Shown piece after piece: positions 24,080-33,109 of a stretch of 42,880 bases of DNA. The stretch is from Pseudomonas sp. 10-1B (GTDB lineage: Bacteria > Pseudomonadota > Gammaproteobacteria > Pseudomonadales > Pseudomonadaceae). The stretch is taken from NCBI RefSeq assembly GCF_000935045.1, contig NZ_JYKS01000090.1, forward strand, positions 1-42,880. Reading direction: 5' to 3'. The first letter of the stretch is position 1. Every line of letters begins with the position of its first letter. The notes beneath the pieces are model-generated. The model was not told the origin of the DNA, ran no database searches, and worked only from the letters and a program-made list of their open reading frames with translations. Position numbers and translations under genes: made by a program.

Positions 24080-24358
24080 TGGATCACTCCTGATAACGAC
24101 GATGTCCGTAACAGTCCATCGCTCATTCCCTGACAACTTCCGTGCGCTTTAGCCGATCGGTGCACAAGTGCAGGTGTGCAGGGTTTTAGCGTGATGGCTA
24201 TTGGCTCCGACTCGACCGTTTTTCCAATAGTTCAGAAAAAAGTCGCGTAACCAGGTAAGTTTTTCTGACTGTTCAGTCAGGCGGAATGGCGCGGAACTTT
24301 CGCGGACTAGAGCGGTATTCCGGGCCTTGGCGAGGCCCGAAATGGCAGGGCGGGGTGG
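24080..24358. promoter_or_regulatory. Intergenic region upstream of the DUF4398-lptF operon
   Basis: This 279-base gap holds no gene. It has two inverted repeats: TGCACA-N8-TGTGCA (24161-24180) and CTGACT-GTTC-AGTCAG (24265-24280). A third hairpin, CGGGCCT/AGGCCCG near 24320-24343, lies just after the neighbouring minus-strand gene and may act as its terminator. A minus-strand TCTGA (24232-24236) and an AAACTT (24257-24262) resemble AlgU boxes but are 20 bases apart. Confidence 0.45.
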
Positions 24359-24703
24359 TTAGTTTTGGCTATCGTCGCTGTTGTTGCTCAGGCTGTGCAG
24401 GTGCTGGCGCGAGAGGGACAGAAAGCGCGGCGTAGGGCCAATGTCCTCGTACAGCGGGTCACCTTCTTCGTCGGTGGCAATGACCTGGCGGCCCTGCACA
24501 TAGGGGAAGCTGGCTTCCAGCTCTTCGAGGGCGGCGGCCACCAGTTCACCGAGCAATTCCTCGGCGGTGCGCTTGGGGTACATGTCGATCAGCGCGGCCA
24601 GGCGCGCCTCGGACTCCAGGTCCAGGTGCAACACATGACCTGTGCGGCTGAGGGTGCCGGCGGCATTCTGTTCCCAGTGCTGGGCGAGTTCACGGATTTT
24701 CAT
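24359..24703 (-). CDS. Small conserved Pseudomonas protein
   Basis: A 114-residue acidic cytoplasmic protein without signal peptide or membrane segment. Visible features are an N-terminal KIRELAQHWEQNAAG helix, HLDLESEARLAALIDMYPKR, then ELLGELVAAALEELEASFPY and the Asp/Glu-rich ATDEEGDPLYEDIGPTPRF. A protein of this kind lies next to ppc in P. aeruginosa (PA3688). Some databases label relatives as a type 1 pili tip component, which I cannot support from the sequence. AGAGG lies about 6 bases before the ATG at 24703; the longer open frame to 24793 lacks support. It is divergent from ppc. Confidence 0.8.
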   Translation of the reverse strand: MKIRELAQHWEQNAAGTLSRTGHVLHLDLESEARLAALIDMYPKRTAEELLGELVAAALEELEASFPYVQGRQVIATDEEGDPLYEDIGPTPRFLSLSRQHLHSLSNNSDDSQN

Positions 24704-24840
24704 GACGACCTCTGTTGACGCCTGGAATGGCTGCATTGCATGGGAGTGCTGTGCTTTCACTTTAGTTTGCTTTGGCCGATCACGGCTTGCCATCGTCGGC
24801 CGGCTGTGGGCACTCTTGGGGCATGTATCGCGCGCCCCCT

Positions 24841-24925
24841 TGTGGGAGCGGGTTCACCCGCGAACACCGGCGCAGCCGGTGCCCGACACCGCGTTGGATG
24901 CTTCGCGGGTGAACCCGCTCCCACA
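24841..24925. repeat. REP pair upstream of ppc
   Basis: Inverted arms TGTGGGAGCGGGTTCACCCG... and ...CGGGTGAACCCGCTCCCACA of 24 bases, with a CCGGCG-CAG-CCGG style hairpin inside. It lies only 45 bases before the ppc start, so it probably falls in the ppc leader or promoter region. Confidence 0.85.
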
Positions 24926-24969
24926 GGGATCGCGTGGAACCTGAAAGGGATGCAACGGAGAGAGGGCCA

Positions 24970-27597
24970 ATGACCGATATCGATGTGCGTTTGCGTGAAG
25001 ATGTCCATGTGTTGGGTGAGCTGCTGGGCGAAACCATTCGCCAGCAGCATGGCGATGCGTTTCTGCAGAAGATCGAAGACATCCGACACAGTGCCAAGGC
25101 CGACCGCCGCGGCCCCGGCGAGCAACTGAGCTCGACCCTGGCGGACCTCGCCGAAGAGGACCTGCTGCCGGTGGCCAGGGCTTTCAACCAGTTCCTCAAC
25201 CTGGCCAACATGGCCGAGCAGTACCAGTTGATTCGCCGCCGCGATGCCGACCAGCCCGAGCCCTTCGAAGCGCGGGTACTGCCCGAGCTGCTGGCGCGCC
25301 TGAAGCAGGCCGGCCACAGCAACGACGCCCTGGCCCGCCAACTGGCCAAGCTCGATATCCAGCTGGTGCTCACCGCACACCCCACCGAAGTGGCCCGCCG
25401 CACGCTGATCCAGAAATACGATGCCATCGCCGGCCAACTGGCTGCGCAGGACCATCGTGACCTGACCCCGACTGAACGTCAGCAGGTACGCGAACGCCTG
25501 CGCCGGCTGATCGCCGAAGCCTGGCACACCGAAGAAATCCGCCGCACCCGGCCAACGCCGGTAGACGAAGCCAAGTGGGGCTTCGCGGTGATCGAACACT
25601 CGCTGTGGCACGCCATCCCCAGCCACCTGCGCAAGGTCGACAAGGCCCTGCTGGAGGCCACCGGCCTGCGCCTGCCACTGGAAGCCGCGCCGATCCGCTT
25701 CGCCTCGTGGATGGGTGGTGACCGTGACGGCAACCCCAACGTGACCGCTGCCGTCACCCGTGAAGTGCTGCTGCTGGCGCGCTGGATGGCCGCCGACCTG
25801 TTCCTGCGCGACATCGATGCACTGGCCGCCGAGTTGTCCATGCAGCAGGCCAGCGACGCCTTGCGTGAACAGGTCGGCGACAGTGCCGAACCCTATCGCA
25901 CCGTGCTCAAGCAACTGCGTGATCGCCTGCGCGCGACGCGTGCCTGGGCACATTCGGCCTTGGCCAGCAGCCAACCGGCCAGTGCCGAGGTGCTGGTGGA
26001 TAACCGCGACCTGATCGCGCCGCTGGAGCTGTGCTACCAGTCGCTGCACGAATGCGGCATGGGGGTGATCGCCGAAGGCCCGCTGCTTGATTGCCTGCGC
26101 CGGGCAGTCACCTTCGGCCTGTTCCTTGGCCGCCTGGACGTGCGCCAGGACGCTGCCCGTCACCGTGATGCACTGACCGAGATCACCGACTACCTGGGCC
26201 TGGGGCGGTATGCCGACTGGGATGAAGAGCAGCGCATCGCGTTCCTCCAGGCGGAGTTGAAAAACCGTCGGCCGCTGTTGCCAGCGCACTTCAAGCCGCA
26301 GGCGGATACCGCCGAAGTACTGGCCACATGCCGGGAAGTCGCTGCAGCACCGGCCGCCTCGCTGGGCTCCTATGTCATCTCCATGGCCGGTGCGGCTTCG
26401 GACGTGCTGGCGGTGCAATTGCTGCTCAAGGAAGCCGGCCTGACCCGCCCGATGCGCGTGGTGCCGCTGTTCGAAACCCTGGCCGATCTCGACAACGCCG
26501 GCCCGGTTATGCAGCGCCTGCTTGGCCTGCCGGGCTACCGTGCCGGCCTGCGCGGCCCGCAGGAAGTGATGATCGGCTATTCCGACTCGGCCAAGGACGC
26601 TGGCACCACGGCCGCCGCCTGGGCGCAGTACCGGGCCCAGGAAAACCTGGTGCGGATCTGCGCCGAGCACCAGGTCGAACTGTTGCTGTTCCACGGCCGT
26701 GGCGGCACGGTAGGCCGCGGCGGTGGCCCGGCGCATGCGGCGATCCTGTCGCAGCCACCTGGCTCGGTAGCGGGGCGTTTCCGTACCACTGAGCAAGGCG
26801 AGATGATCCGCTTCAAGTTCGGCTTGCCGGGCATTGCCGAGCAAAACCTCAACCTGTACCTGGCCGCTGTGCTCGAGGCTACCTTGTTGCCCCCGCCCCC
26901 CCCGCAGCCAGCCTGGCGCGAGGTGATGGACCAGTTGGCCGCCGATGGCGTCAAGGCTTACCGCAGCGTGGTGCGGGAAAACCCCGATTTCGTCGAGTAC
27001 TTCCGTCAGTCGACGCCGGAACAGGAACTGGGGCGCCTGCCACTGGGCAGCCGCCCGGCCAAGCGCCGTGCCGGTGGCATCGAAAGCCTGCGGGCCATCC
27101 CGTGGATCTTCGGCTGGACCCAGACCCGGCTGATGCTGCCAGCCTGGCTGGGCTGGGAAACGGCGCTGAGCAATGCCCTGGCACGGGGCCAGGGTGAACT
27201 GTTGGCGCAGATGCGTGAGCAATGGCCGTTCTTCCGTACCCGCATCGACATGCTGGAAATGGTACTGGCCAAGGCCGACGCGCAAATCGCCGAGGCCTAC
27301 GACGAACGTCTGGTGCAACCGCACTTGCTTCCATTAGGTGCGCAGCTACGCGACCTATTGTCGCAGTCGTGCCAGGTGGTATTGGGCCTGACCGGGCAGC
27401 CGGTGCTACTGGCGCACAGCCCGGAGACGCTGGAATTCATCAGCCTGCGCAACACCTACCTGGACCCGCTGCACCGCCTGCAGGCCGAATTGCTGGCCCG
27501 CTCGCGCAGCCGCGAAGCCGCTCTGGACAGCCCGTTGGAGCAGGCCTTGCTAGTCACTGTGGCAGGTATCGCCGCCGGCCTGCGCAACACTGGCTGA
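24970..27597 (+). CDS. ppc: Phosphoenolpyruvate carboxylase
   Basis: An 875-residue enzyme that makes oxaloacetate from PEP and bicarbonate, refilling the TCA cycle. Catalytic residues are visible: His137 in VLTAHPTEVARRT, Lys542 in GYSDSAKDAGT, and Arg577 in the HGRGGTVGRGGGP loop. The C-terminus ends in GLRNTG, conserved in the family and involved in the active and allosteric sites. The ATG at 24970 follows GGAGAGAGGG; a GTG 12 codons upstream would add an unconserved tail. Proline-rich PPPPPPQP near residue 640 lies in a variable loop. It is a single-gene unit. Confidence 0.97.
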   Translation: MTDIDVRLREDVHVLGELLGETIRQQHGDAFLQKIEDIRHSAKADRRGPGEQLSSTLADLAEEDLLPVARAFNQFLNLANMAEQYQLIRRRDADQPEPFEARVLPELLARLKQAGHSNDALARQLAKLDIQLVLTAHPTEVARRTLIQKYDAIAGQLAAQDHRDLTPTERQQVRERLRRLIAEAWHTEEIRRTRPTPVDEAKWGFAVIEHSLWHAIPSHLRKVDKALLEATGLRLPLEAAPIRFASWMGGDRDGNPNVTAAVTREVLLLARWMAADLFLRDIDALAAELSMQQASDALREQVGDSAEPYRTVLKQLRDRLRATRAWAHSALASSQPASAEVLVDNRDLIAPLELCYQSLHECGMGVIAEGPLLDCLRRAVTFGLFLGRLDVRQDAARHRDALTEITDYLGLGRYADWDEEQRIAFLQAELKNRRPLLPAHFKPQADTAEVLATCREVAAAPAASLGSYVISMAGAASDVLAVQLLLKEAGLTRPMRVVPLFETLADLDNAGPVMQRLLGLPGYRAGLRGPQEVMIGYSDSAKDAGTTAAAWAQYRAQENLVRICAEHQVELLLFHGRGGTVGRGGGPAHAAILSQPPGSVAGRFRTTEQGEMIRFKFGLPGIAEQNLNLYLAAVLEATLLPPPPPQPAWREVMDQLAADGVKAYRSVVRENPDFVEYFRQSTPEQELGRLPLGSRPAKRRAGGIESLRAIPWIFGWTQTRLMLPAWLGWETALSNALARGQGELLAQMREQWPFFRTRIDMLEMVLAKADAQIAEAYDERLVQPHLLPLGAQLRDLLSQSCQVVLGLTGQPVLLAHSPETLEFISLRNTYLDPLHRLQAELLARSRSREAALDSPLEQALLVTVAGIAAGLRNTG

Positions 27598-27854
27598 GGG
27601 TATGCCCGGGCCATGCCGGATGAGTGCCGTGCGGGCCCGGCGCAAGGACGAAGGGGGTGGTTGCGCCTGGCGCAACCGCCTGCCCGGTCAGCCGCAAGTG
27701 GCGCATTCCTGCAACTTTGGGACGCTTGTCTGGCTGCCGGGCGCTGTGTATCTTGAGCAGCCTTCTGACCGATTTATGGTCATACCCGATTTTCCGGACT
27801 TGGCCCTGGTCGCCGAATCCATTGAATTTCATAAAAAAATTTGAGGAGCACGAG
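27598..27854 (+). promoter_or_regulatory. ppc-adk intergenic region with hairpin and possible promoter
   Basis: No credible gene is seen. A GGTTGCGC-CTG-GCGCAACC hairpin at 27659-27677 may terminate ppc, although no T-run follows. A TTGAGC (27753) and TATGGT (27775) pair spaced 16 bases is a moderate sigma-70 promoter for adk. AGGAG at 27844-27848 is the adk ribosome site. Confidence 0.4.
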
Positions 27855-28505
27855 ATGCGCGTAATTCTGCTGGGAGCTCCCGGGGCCGGTAAAGGTACTC
27901 AGGCAAAGTTCATCACCGAAAAATTCGGTATCCCCCAGATTTCCACCGGTGACATGCTGCGTGCCGCCGTCAAGGCCGGCACCCCGCTGGGCCTGGAACT
28001 GAAGAAAGTCATGGATGCCGGCCAGCTGGTTTCCGACGAGTTGATCATCAGCCTGGTCAAGGAGCGCATCGCCCAGCCTGATTGCGCCAAAGGCTGCCTG
28101 TTCGACGGTTTCCCACGCACCATCCCGCAAGCCGAAGCCATGGTCGCTGCCGGTGTCGACATCGACGCCGTGGTCGAAATCGCCGTGGACGACGAAGAAA
28201 TCGTCGGCCGCATGGCTGGCCGCCGCGTGCACTTGGCCTCGGGCCGCACCTACCACATTCAGTACAACCCGCCGAAAGTGGAAGGCAAGGACGACGAGAC
28301 TGGCGAAGAGCTGATCCAGCGTGACGACGACAAGGAAGAAACCGTTCGCCATCGCCTGTCGGTGTACCACAGCCAGACCAAGCCGCTGGTGGACTTCTAC
28401 CAGAAGCTGTCGGCCGCCAATGCCGGCAAGCCGAAGTACAGCCACATCGAAGGTGTCGGCTCGGTCGAAGCCATCACCGCCAAGGTCCTGGCAGCCCTGA
28501 GCTGA
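27855..28505 (+). CDS. adk: Adenylate kinase
   Basis: A 216-residue long-form adenylate kinase that interconverts ATP + AMP and 2 ADP in the cytoplasm. The P-loop is GAPGAGKGT (7-15), the AMP-binding segment STGDMLRAAV follows, and FDGFPRTIPQA and the LID (about 122-160, GRRVHLASGRTYHIQYNPPK) are intact. The LID has no four-cysteine zinc site, as in other gamma-proteobacteria. The ATG at 27855 follows GAGGAG. It ends at a strong terminator. Confidence 0.97.
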   Translation: MRVILLGAPGAGKGTQAKFITEKFGIPQISTGDMLRAAVKAGTPLGLELKKVMDAGQLVSDELIISLVKERIAQPDCAKGCLFDGFPRTIPQAEAMVAAGVDIDAVVEIAVDDEEIVGRMAGRRVHLASGRTYHIQYNPPKVEGKDDETGEELIQRDDDKEETVRHRLSVYHSQTKPLVDFYQKLSAANAGKPKYSHIEGVGSVEAITAKVLAALS

Positions 28506-28525
28506 TCCAGCACCTGACGCACCCC

Positions 28526-28556
28526 GACAACGGCCCGCTTGCGGGCCGTTGTCGTT
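28526..28556 (+). terminator. Terminator of adk
   Basis: A perfect 13-bp stem (GACAACGGCCCGC and its inverse) with a TT loop is followed by GTTT, 20 bases after the adk stop. Confidence 0.8.
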
Positions 28557-28574
28557 TGGGGCTGCTAGTGCAGC

Positions 28575-28785
28575 CCATCGCCGCGGTTCGTCGCCACGAC
28601 AAGCCAGCTCCCACCTCGACCGCATAGGCCTCAAAGCCTGTGCAATACCTGTGGGAGCCGGCTTGCCGGCGATGAGGCCAGTGCAGGCAATACAAGACAG
28701 TTGCTCCCACAAGTACTGCACAGTATTTAGAATCGGCGCGATCCTGTGGGAGCTGGCTTGTCGTGGCGACGAACCGCGGCGATGG
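28575..28785. repeat. Nested composite REP block between adk and tsaB
   Basis: The outer arms are a perfect 40-base inverted repeat (CCATCGCCGCGGTTCGTCGC... and its inverse). Inside lies another REP arm (GTGGGAGCCGGCTTGCCGGC, 28651-28670) and a partial GTTGCTCCCAC arm. The outer arms carry the GGCGACGAACCGCGGCGATGG type, the inner one the GCCGGCGATGAGGCC type, so two REP families are nested. Confidence 0.85.
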
Positions 28786-28827
28786 GCCGCACAGCGGCCC
28801 CTTCGGGACACAACGCCGCCGCTGCTC

Positions 28828-28833
28828 TATACT
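28828..28833 (+). promoter_or_regulatory. Possible -10 box of tsaB
   Basis: TATACT lies 37 bases before the tsaB start, just after the REP block. No clear -35 hexamer is seen. Confidence 0.35.
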
Positions 28834-28869
28834 GCCGCTCTTTTTCATTCGCACCTGGATACCCGTTCG

Positions 28870-29544
28870 ATGACCACCCTGCTGGCCCTGGATACCGCCA
28901 CCGAAGCCTGTTCCGTCGCGCTGCTGCATGACGGCAAGGTAACCAGCCATTACGAGGTGATCCCGCGCATGCATGCGCAGAAGCTGCTGCCGATGATCAA
29001 GCAGCTGCTGGCCGAATCTGGCGTGGCGCTGAATGCGCTGGATGCCATCGCCTTTGGCCGTGGGCCGGGCGCCTTCACCGGTGTGCGCATTGCCATTGGC
29101 GTGGTTCAGGGCCTGGCCTTCGCCCTCGAGCGCCCGGTGCTGCCGGTATCGAACCTGGCCGCACTGGCCCAGGGCGCGCTGCGTGAACACGGCGTGCAGC
29201 AAGTGGCGGCCGCCATCGATGCGCGTATGGATGAAGTGTACTGGGGCTGCTACCAGGCCACGGCGGGCGAAATGCGCCTGATCGGTCGCGAGGCAGTATT
29301 GCCGCCCGAACAAGTGGCACTGCCGCCAGGCAGCACTGGCGAGTGGTTCGGTGCCGGTACCGGCTGGGGCTATGCCGAGCGCCTGGCAGTGCAGGTGGCG
29401 GCCAGCAATGCTGGCGCCTTGCCCAACGCCTTGGACGTGCTCAGCCTGGCCAGCTTCGCCTGGGCCCGCGGCGAGGCAATCGTTGCCGAGCAGGCGCAAC
29501 CGGTCTACCTGCGCGATAATGTGGCTACGCCGAAGAAGCGCTGA
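28870..29544 (+). CDS. tsaB: tRNA t6A biosynthesis protein TsaB
   Basis: A 224-residue protein of the ASKHA fold. It pairs with TsaD (and TsaE) to transfer threonylcarbamoyl to A37 of tRNAs reading ANN codons. The N-terminal LALDTATEACSVALL and GRGPGAFTGVRIAIG are the family signatures. Like other TsaB proteins it lacks the metal-binding histidines of TsaD, so it is the non-catalytic scaffold. The ATG at 28870 is preceded by a poor ribosome site (ACCCGTTCG). Confidence 0.95.
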   Translation: MTTLLALDTATEACSVALLHDGKVTSHYEVIPRMHAQKLLPMIKQLLAESGVALNALDAIAFGRGPGAFTGVRIAIGVVQGLAFALERPVLPVSNLAALAQGALREHGVQQVAAAIDARMDEVYWGCYQATAGEMRLIGREAVLPPEQVALPPGSTGEWFGAGTGWGYAERLAVQVAASNAGALPNALDVLSLASFAWARGEAIVAEQAQPVYLRDNVATPKKR

Positions 29545-29674
29545 AGGCTGTTCGTCGGTTATCGCCAATCCCCGAAAACCTTTTGTGCGATCTGTGGTCC
29601 AGTTATCACTCAAGCATTAGCGACGGAACTCTGATGCTGCTAAATTGCCATCATTGGTCCTGAGTGCTCATGCC

Positions 29675-29965
29675 ATGCGTATCGACGGTTTCTCATCGCA
29701 GTCCTACCCGATCAAGCGCACACCGCGCAAGGCAGCGGTGCGTGACGATGCCATCGACGATGCCGAAGTGGTCGAGGAGGTCGAAGTCGCCCCTCAGGAA
29801 GCCAGCGCCCGCCGTCGCAGTGGTGGCCTGCCAGCCCGCCAGCAGGACATGATCTTCCCCCGCGCGCGTGACCGCCGCACCGCCACTGCATTGGCCAGCT
29901 ACCTGAGCACCGCCGGTTTTACCGACTGGGACATGGAAGTACTGGGGCTCGACCTGTACATTTAG
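29675..29965 (+). CDS. Small conserved protein of unknown function
   Basis: A 96-residue protein starting MRIDGFSSQSYPIKR. It has an acidic middle (DDAIDDAEVVEEVEVAPQEA), a basic stretch (SARRRSGGLPARQQD) and a C-terminal segment ATALASYLSTAGFTDWDMEV. No signal or membrane segment. I recall similar short proteins next to tsaB in other pseudomonads but know no function. It is followed three bases later by the DUF72 gene, so the two are likely co-translated. The gap after tsaB (about 130 bases) holds an extended -10-like TGCTAAATT at 29638. Confidence 0.75.
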   Translation: MRIDGFSSQSYPIKRTPRKAAVRDDAIDDAEVVEEVEVAPQEASARRRSGGLPARQQDMIFPRARDRRTATALASYLSTAGFTDWDMEVLGLDLYI

Positions 29966-29968
29966 TGG

Positions 29969-30838
<870 letters not shown>

Positions 30839-30866
30839 CCTTTCCCTGACTGCCGGAGGTTGAACC

Positions 30867-31697
30867 ATGGATGTGCAAACCCTGCGAGCCGAAGCCTTCA
30901 AGGCCCTGCACGCGCGTGACAGCGCCTTCGTCATCCCCAACCCGTGGGATGCCGGTTCCGCCAAGCTGCTGGCCAGCCTGGGCTTCGAGGCGCTGGCCAC
31001 TACCAGTGCCGGCCTGGCCTTCAGCCTGGGCCGCCCGGACGCCGAAGGCGCCTTGAGCCTGGACGATACTCTAGATAATGCCGGCGAGATCGTCGATGCC
31101 ACGCCGTTGCCGGTGGCTGCCGACCTGGAGAACGGCTTTGGCGACCTGCCCGAAGACTGCGCCCAGACCATTCTGCGCGCTGCCGAAGTCGGCCTGGTGG
31201 GTGGCTCCATCGAGGATGCCAGTGGCCGTAGCGATGCGCCCATCCATGACTTCGGGCTGGCCGTGGAGCGCGTGCGCGCCGCCGTACAGGCCGCCCGCAG
31301 CCTGCCATTTCCGTTCACCCTGTGCGCCCGGGCAGAAAACCTGCTGCACGGGCGCATGGACCTGGATGACACCATCCTGCGCCTGCAGGCCTATGCCGAG
31401 GCCGGTGCCGATGTGCTGTACGCCCCAGGGCTACGTACCGCCGAGGAAATCCGCGCGGTGGTGCAGGCAGTCGCACCGCGCCCGGTGAATGTGCTGATGG
31501 GCATGGCGGGCGTGCCGCTGAGCGTCAACCAGCTGCAAGACCTGGGCGTGCGCCGCATCAGCGTTGGCTCGTCGCTGGCCCGTGCTGCACTCGGTGCCTT
31601 CCACCAGGCTGCGCTGGAGATTCGCGACCAGGGTACGTTCGGCTACGCTGACCAGGCACTGCCGTTCGCCCAGCTCAACGACCTGTTCCGCCGCTGA
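30867..31697 (+). CDS. Isocitrate lyase/PEP mutase superfamily protein
   Basis: A 276-residue TIM-barrel protein. The metal-binding motif is DLENGFG (Asp86, Glu88), with SIEDASGR (Glu116, Asp117) and the TLCARAEN strand typical of the superfamily. The KKCGH loop that carries the catalytic cysteine of isocitrate and methylisocitrate lyases is not visible, so those reactions are unlikely. A C-C or P-C bond lyase on a small 2-oxoacid is possible. CCGGAGG lies before the ATG. The stop overlaps the next start by one base (TGATG). Confidence 0.87.
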   Translation: MDVQTLRAEAFKALHARDSAFVIPNPWDAGSAKLLASLGFEALATTSAGLAFSLGRPDAEGALSLDDTLDNAGEIVDATPLPVAADLENGFGDLPEDCAQTILRAAEVGLVGGSIEDASGRSDAPIHDFGLAVERVRAAVQAARSLPFPFTLCARAENLLHGRMDLDDTILRLQAYAEAGADVLYAPGLRTAEEIRAVVQAVAPRPVNVLMGMAGVPLSVNQLQDLGVRRISVGSSLARAALGAFHQAALEIRDQGTFGYADQALPFAQLNDLFRR

Positions 31698-32386
31698 TGC
31701 GGGTAGTGCTGGTGCTGCTGGCCAGCCTGCTGGTACTGGCCGGCCTGGCCTGGCACTTCGCTTGGCGCTTGCCCGCGGCGTGGAACCCTTGGGCGCCGCT
31801 GGACGTGCGCCAGCCGCCCAACCTGCTGACGTCTTACAAGCTGTCCCGGCTGCGCGATGACCCGGCGCTGTGCCGTCAGGCGCTGGAAACCAGCCAGTTG
31901 CGCTATCGGGCACAAGCCGACAGCCCGGCCTCGGCCAACTGCCCGCTGCAAAATGTTTGGCGCATCGAAGGCGGCCAGGCGCGGCTCAGCAGCAGCTTCC
32001 TGGCCAGTTGCCCGCTGGCGGTGGCCTACGCGCTGTTCGAGTACCATGGCCTGCAGCCAGTGGCGCAACGGGTGTTCGGCCAGCCGCTGACGCAGGTGGA
32101 TCACCTGGGCAGTTATGCCTGCCGCAACGTCTACAACCGCAAGCAAGGCCGCCTTAGCCAGCATGCCACCGCCAATGCCCTGGACATCAGCGGTTTTCGC
32201 CTGCGGGACGGCCAGCGCATCGTGCTGGCGCGTGACTGGCAGGCGGGCGGGGTGAAGGCAGAATTCCTGCGCCAGGTGCAGCAGGCGGCCTGCGAAAGCT
32301 TCAGCACCGTACTAGGCCCGGACTACAACGCCGCGCACCACAACCACTTTCATGTGGACATGGGCCGTTGGCAGGTCTGCCGTTAG
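31697..32386 (+). CDS. Extensin-like family protein
   Basis: A 229-residue protein with an N-terminal membrane anchor or signal (about residues 2-20, RVVLVLLASLLVLAGLAWHF) and an extensin-like C-terminal domain. Conserved positions include Cys-rich ADSPASANCPLQNV, SYACRN, the His156-x6-Asp163 motif in SQHATANALDISGFR, and HHNHFHVDMG with His219 and Asp221. The His/Asp pattern resembles peptidoglycan D,D- or L,D-peptidases of the M15/LAS type, so a zinc-dependent wall role is an inference. The start overlaps the previous stop. Confidence 0.86.
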   Translation: MRVVLVLLASLLVLAGLAWHFAWRLPAAWNPWAPLDVRQPPNLLTSYKLSRLRDDPALCRQALETSQLRYRAQADSPASANCPLQNVWRIEGGQARLSSSFLASCPLAVAYALFEYHGLQPVAQRVFGQPLTQVDHLGSYACRNVYNRKQGRLSQHATANALDISGFRLRDGQRIVLARDWQAGGVKAEFLRQVQQAACESFSTVLGPDYNAAHHNHFHVDMGRWQVCR

Positions 32387-32388
32387 CT

Positions 32389-33009
32389 TCAGGCGTAAGC
32401 GCGCACGTTGTTCAGCACCACCGGGCGTGCCCAGTGAATGTCGAACTCCAGGTCGTTCTGCTGCTTGGCCAGGGTGGCGTCGTCGAACGGTTCGGCGGCC
32501 GGGTCCAGCAGGTTGGTCTCGAACTCGGCAATGGGCAGGAACAGCGGGCGCGGGGCAGGGCCTGGGCCAGGTTCGGCAATGGGCTGGCCTTGGCTCATTA
32601 CCACTGGGCGCAGCCAACTGTTGTTGATGTCGAGCTGGCGCTGCTGCTCGATCAATTCGATGGCGCTGAACGGCTCGGGGGCGGGCGGCAGCAGCTTGGC
32701 TTCAAGCTCGGCCTTGGGCAGGAACAGCGGCTCGGGCGGGGCCACGATGGTGTCGTGTACCGGGCAGGCGCGTTGGGCGTCGATCATGGCCAGCGCACGG
32801 GCGCCGCCGATCGGTTCGCCGCTGTCCTGGTCGTACTGCACGAACGACTGGCTGACGCTGTCTACCGGCTCTTCCTGCTGCTCGGCCATGGCCCGGGCGA
32901 AGAAATCCTGCCACAGGTGGCTGACGCCCCCGAGTGCCTGGGTGTTGTGCTGACTGTAGTTGCCGACAGGCGACAAATAGGTCAAGCCGATGGGAAGAGT
33001 ATCTGACAT
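32389..33009 (-). CDS. Protein of unknown function with internal duplication
   Basis: A 206-residue soluble, Pro/Glu-rich protein. No signal peptide. Residues 94-137 and 155-198 are an ungapped internal repeat (24 identities of 44): each begins PLFLP, has EPF and QQ, and ends RPVV. The N-terminal 90 residues are unrelated (LPIGLTYLSPVGNYSQHNTQ). The start at 33009 is chosen over 33096 because the extension runs into the shared promoter region. It is convergent with the extensin-like gene (2-base gap) and divergent from rsmJ. Function unknown. Confidence 0.75.
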   Translation of the reverse strand: MSDTLPIGLTYLSPVGNYSQHNTQALGGVSHLWQDFFARAMAEQQEEPVDSVSQSFVQYDQDSGEPIGGARALAMIDAQRACPVHDTIVAPPEPLFLPKAELEAKLLPPAPEPFSAIELIEQQRQLDINNSWLRPVVMSQGQPIAEPGPGPAPRPLFLPIAEFETNLLDPAAEPFDDATLAKQQNDLEFDIHWARPVVLNNVRAYA

Positions 33010-33109
33010 GGCAGTCGCGCGCGTTGTGCTCTGGCAGAATAGCGGGATATTGCCTGTATCGGCCGTAACCGCCGATACCTTAATGGCTGAGTTCAATTTC
33101 TAGGTGTGA

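Noticed and set aside
24232..24262. AlgU promoter for the DUF4398-lptF operon
   Set aside because: AAACTT and TCTGA boxes exist on the minus strand but are 20 bases apart; AlgU promoters need about 16-17.
27602..27844. Small protein between ppc and adk
   Set aside because: The frame overlaps the likely adk promoter and ribosome site region, contains a hairpin, and has no family features.
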